Shown here: in pieces, positions 62,468 through 64,000 of the stretch
How the letters are laid out: each line of letters begins with the position of its first letter
Position numbering within the stretch: position 1 is the first letter of the stretch
Origin: Ignavibacteriaceae bacterium
GTDB taxonomy: Bacteria; Bacteroidota; Ignavibacteria; Ignavibacteriales; Ignavibacteriaceae
Reading direction: 5' to 3'
Assembly: GCA_023229425.1 (NCBI GenBank)
Contig: JALNZG010000010.1
Coordinates: forward strand, 1-64,000
Length of the DNA stretch: 64,000 nt
Notes under the pieces: model-generated
Told to the model about the DNA's origin: nothing
What the model saw: only the letters and a program-made list of their open reading frames with translations
The model's database searches: none
Program-made: the position numbers and the translations under genes

Positions 62468-63186
62468 TCATCTCCATTATCTTCGGCATCAATTTCTTTA
62501 TCCACTTCCTCAACTTGGGCAAACAAAAACTTTTCATATTTATGTTTGATCAATTCAGCCTCAACAATAAAAAAGACATCTTCAGCGATATTTGTAGCAT
62601 GGTCGCCAATCCTTTCCATTGAGCGTGAAGTAACTAAAAATGCTACGGCTGCTTCAATGTTCTCTTTGTCTTCCTTCATAATTTCAATAAGTATGCGGTG
62701 ATTTTCTGCATTTAACGTATCAAGTTCATCATCTGTACGAATTACTTTTTCTGCAAGCTTAGGATCGTTTTGGATAAATGAATCAATTGCATTTCGAAGC
62801 ATTTCCTTTACCAGTACAGCCATTTCGTTAATTTTTGTTTTCTCCAAAAATGCCGGTTTCTTTTTTATAAGGATGAAATTTTCGGCGATGTTAACTGCAA
62901 TATCTCCGATTCGTTCAAGGTTGGTGTTAATGGTCATTGCAGACATAATCAACCTTAGATCCATCGCAACTGGCTGGTTAAGAGCAAAGAGTTTCTGACA
63001 AATTTTTTCGATCTTTACATCGTATTTGTCGACTTTTTTATCACGGACGACCACCGTTCCTGCCAGCAACAAATCCTCTTCTTCAATGGCACGAAGAGCT
63101 AATTGAACTTGTTCATCAACTAAACTGCACATCTTGAAAAGACGGGTTCTTAATTTTGCAAGCTGTATATCGAAATGTGTTTCCAT
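62464..63186 (-). CDS. phoU: Phosphate transport accessory protein PhoU
   Basis: The 240-residue helical protein has the two PhoU repeats, each with a metal-binding ERIGD motif (NLERIGDIAVNIAE and SMERIGDHATNIAE). The C-terminus is acidic (EEVDKEIDAEDNGDD). It links the Pst transporter to PhoR-type control of phosphate genes. It follows pstB by 24 bases. Confidence 0.94.
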   Translation of the reverse strand: METHFDIQLAKLRTRLFKMCSLVDEQVQLALRAIEEEDLLLAGTVVVRDKKVDKYDVKIEKICQKLFALNQPVAMDLRLIMSAMTINTNLERIGDIAVNIAENFILIKKKPAFLEKTKINEMAVLVKEMLRNAIDSFIQNDPKLAEKVIRTDDELDTLNAENHRILIEIMKEDKENIEAAVAFLVTSRSMERIGDHATNIAEDVFFIVEAELIKHKYEKFLFAQVEEVDKEIDAEDNGDD

Positions 63187-63210
63187 TTTTCCTCAAAGGA
63201 TTTTAAAAAA

Positions 63211-63960
63211 TTAACCGAATCTTCCGGTAACGTATTCTTCGGTTTTTTTGTTAGAAGGATTTGTAAATATTTTGGTTGTTTTATCGTATTCAATCAATTC
63301 ACCCATGTAAAAGAAAGCTGTAAAATCACTTACACGCGCCGCTTGCTGCATATTATGGGTAACAATCACTATTGTGTAATTTTTTTTTAGTTCGAAAATT
63401 AGTTCTTCAATTTTGGAAGTTGAGATTGGATCAAGTGCACTGGCAGGTTCATCCATTAAGATCACTTCCGGATCAACTGCAAGCGTACGTGCAATGCAAA
63501 GCCTCTGTTGCTGCCCGCCGGAAATATTTACACCGGAATCTTCCAAATTATCTTTCACTTCATCCCATAAGGCAGCTTGTTTAAGAGATTTTTCTACGAT
63601 AGGAGCCAAAATCTTTTTATTTCTTACTCCGTTAAATCTTAATCCCGCGGCAACATTATTAAAAATTGACATCGTTGGGAAAGGATTTGGTTTCTGAAAA
63701 ACCATTCCTAATCTTTTTCGTATTAGAACAGGATCAGTTTTCGTAAGGTCTTCGCCGTCAACCAAAATGGAACCGGTAATTGTTCCCCCAACAACTTCGT
63801 GCATTCTATTTAAGCAGCGCAGAAAAGTTGATTTACCACAACCCGACGGTCCGATTATCGCAACAACTTTATTCCGGGGAATATCAATTGAAATATTTTT
63901 CAATACTTTATTCTTGCCGTAAAAAGCTTCTAAATTTTTTACTGAAATTTTTATATCCAT
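63211..63960 (-). CDS. pstB: Phosphate ABC transporter ATP-binding protein
   Basis: The 249-residue ATPase has the Walker A loop GPSGCGKST, the NRMHE segment typical of PstB, the LSGGQ-type ISGGQQQR signature, Walker B VILMDEP and the switch His in THNMQQA. It powers phosphate import with PstA and PstC, whose genes should lie just upstream, beyond the window edge at higher coordinates. Confidence 0.96.
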   Translation of the reverse strand: MDIKISVKNLEAFYGKNKVLKNISIDIPRNKVVAIIGPSGCGKSTFLRCLNRMHEVVGGTITGSILVDGEDLTKTDPVLIRKRLGMVFQKPNPFPTMSIFNNVAAGLRFNGVRNKKILAPIVEKSLKQAALWDEVKDNLEDSGVNISGGQQQRLCIARTLAVDPEVILMDEPASALDPISTSKIEELIFELKKNYTIVIVTHNMQQAARVSDFTAFFYMGELIEYDKTTKIFTNPSNKKTEEYVTGRFG

Positions 63961-64000
63961 ATCACTCTAAACTTGAATTAATCAATTTATTTTGTTTTAA

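Noticed and set aside
1..64000. CRISPR array or prophage.
   Set aside because: No regularly spaced direct repeats, cas genes, phage structural genes or phage integrase are present; the only repeats are those listed.

Overview
The window is AT-rich chromosomal DNA from a bacterium of the Bacteroidetes/Chlorobi/Ignavibacteria group, most likely an ignavibacterium. Two large exported proteins end in the type IX secretion sorting domain with the NYPNPFNP motif typical of that group. Other pointers are an AmpG/NagZ muropeptide-recycling cluster, many RsbU/RsbW/STAS partner-switching genes, and a trimeric bifurcating [FeFe]-hydrogenase. The lineage is an inference from these families; no rRNA is present. 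One tRNA gene, tRNA-Thr(CGT), is seen.

Layout: 0.1-3.6 kb is an accessory block of small gene cassettes separated by related inverted-repeat junctions that resemble integron attC sites. It carries a J-domain/RDD protein, a RelE/ParE-type toxin-antitoxin pair, a DUF1905 protein and a VapBC-type pair. 3.6-11 kb holds a class V aminotransferase, then a recycling operon (sugar kinase, AmpG-like permease, NagZ/beta-lactamase fusion, YciI-like protein). 11-17.4 kb holds surface or secreted proteins (BNR-repeat T9SS protein, a lipoprotein, a GH30 glycosidase). 17.7-26.6 kb is housekeeping: tRNA-Thr, HU, a zinc-ribbon/TPR protein, an IMPDH/GMPR-family enzyme, PepF, SecD and SecF, plus a cupin gene broken by an in-frame TGA.

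26.6-44.4 kb is regulatory: an RsbU-STAS-RsbW-RsbU operon, a hybrid histidine kinase and its tandem, internally deleted receiver-only copy, an ECF sigma/anti-sigma pair, a STAS protein, PurA, two further histidine kinases and a second T9SS protein. 44.4-52.4 kb is one operon in which a sensory hydrogenase-like histidine kinase, two receivers and a REC-PAS-kinase precede hydC, hydB and hydA, suggesting redox or H2 control of the hydrogenase. 52.8-57.7 kb is a second accessory stretch (TPR proteins, a HEPN-like protein, small unknowns, BrnTA, an ORF6N protein). 57.9-64 kb returns to core genes: aroB, aroK, a PpiD/SurA-type foldase, a TetR regulator, phoU and pstB.

The most unusual signal is a pair of leader RNAs, at about 31.77-31.92 kb and 35.27-35.42 kb, upstream of the hybrid kinase and its truncated copy. 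The flanking DNA is nearly identical between the two copies, but the RNA stems differ by about ten paired, compensatory changes. The fold includes a loop-to-upstream pairing (pseudoknot) and ends in an intrinsic terminator. This is what a cis-regulatory structured RNA of the riboswitch or attenuator kind would look like. I could not assign it to a known class.
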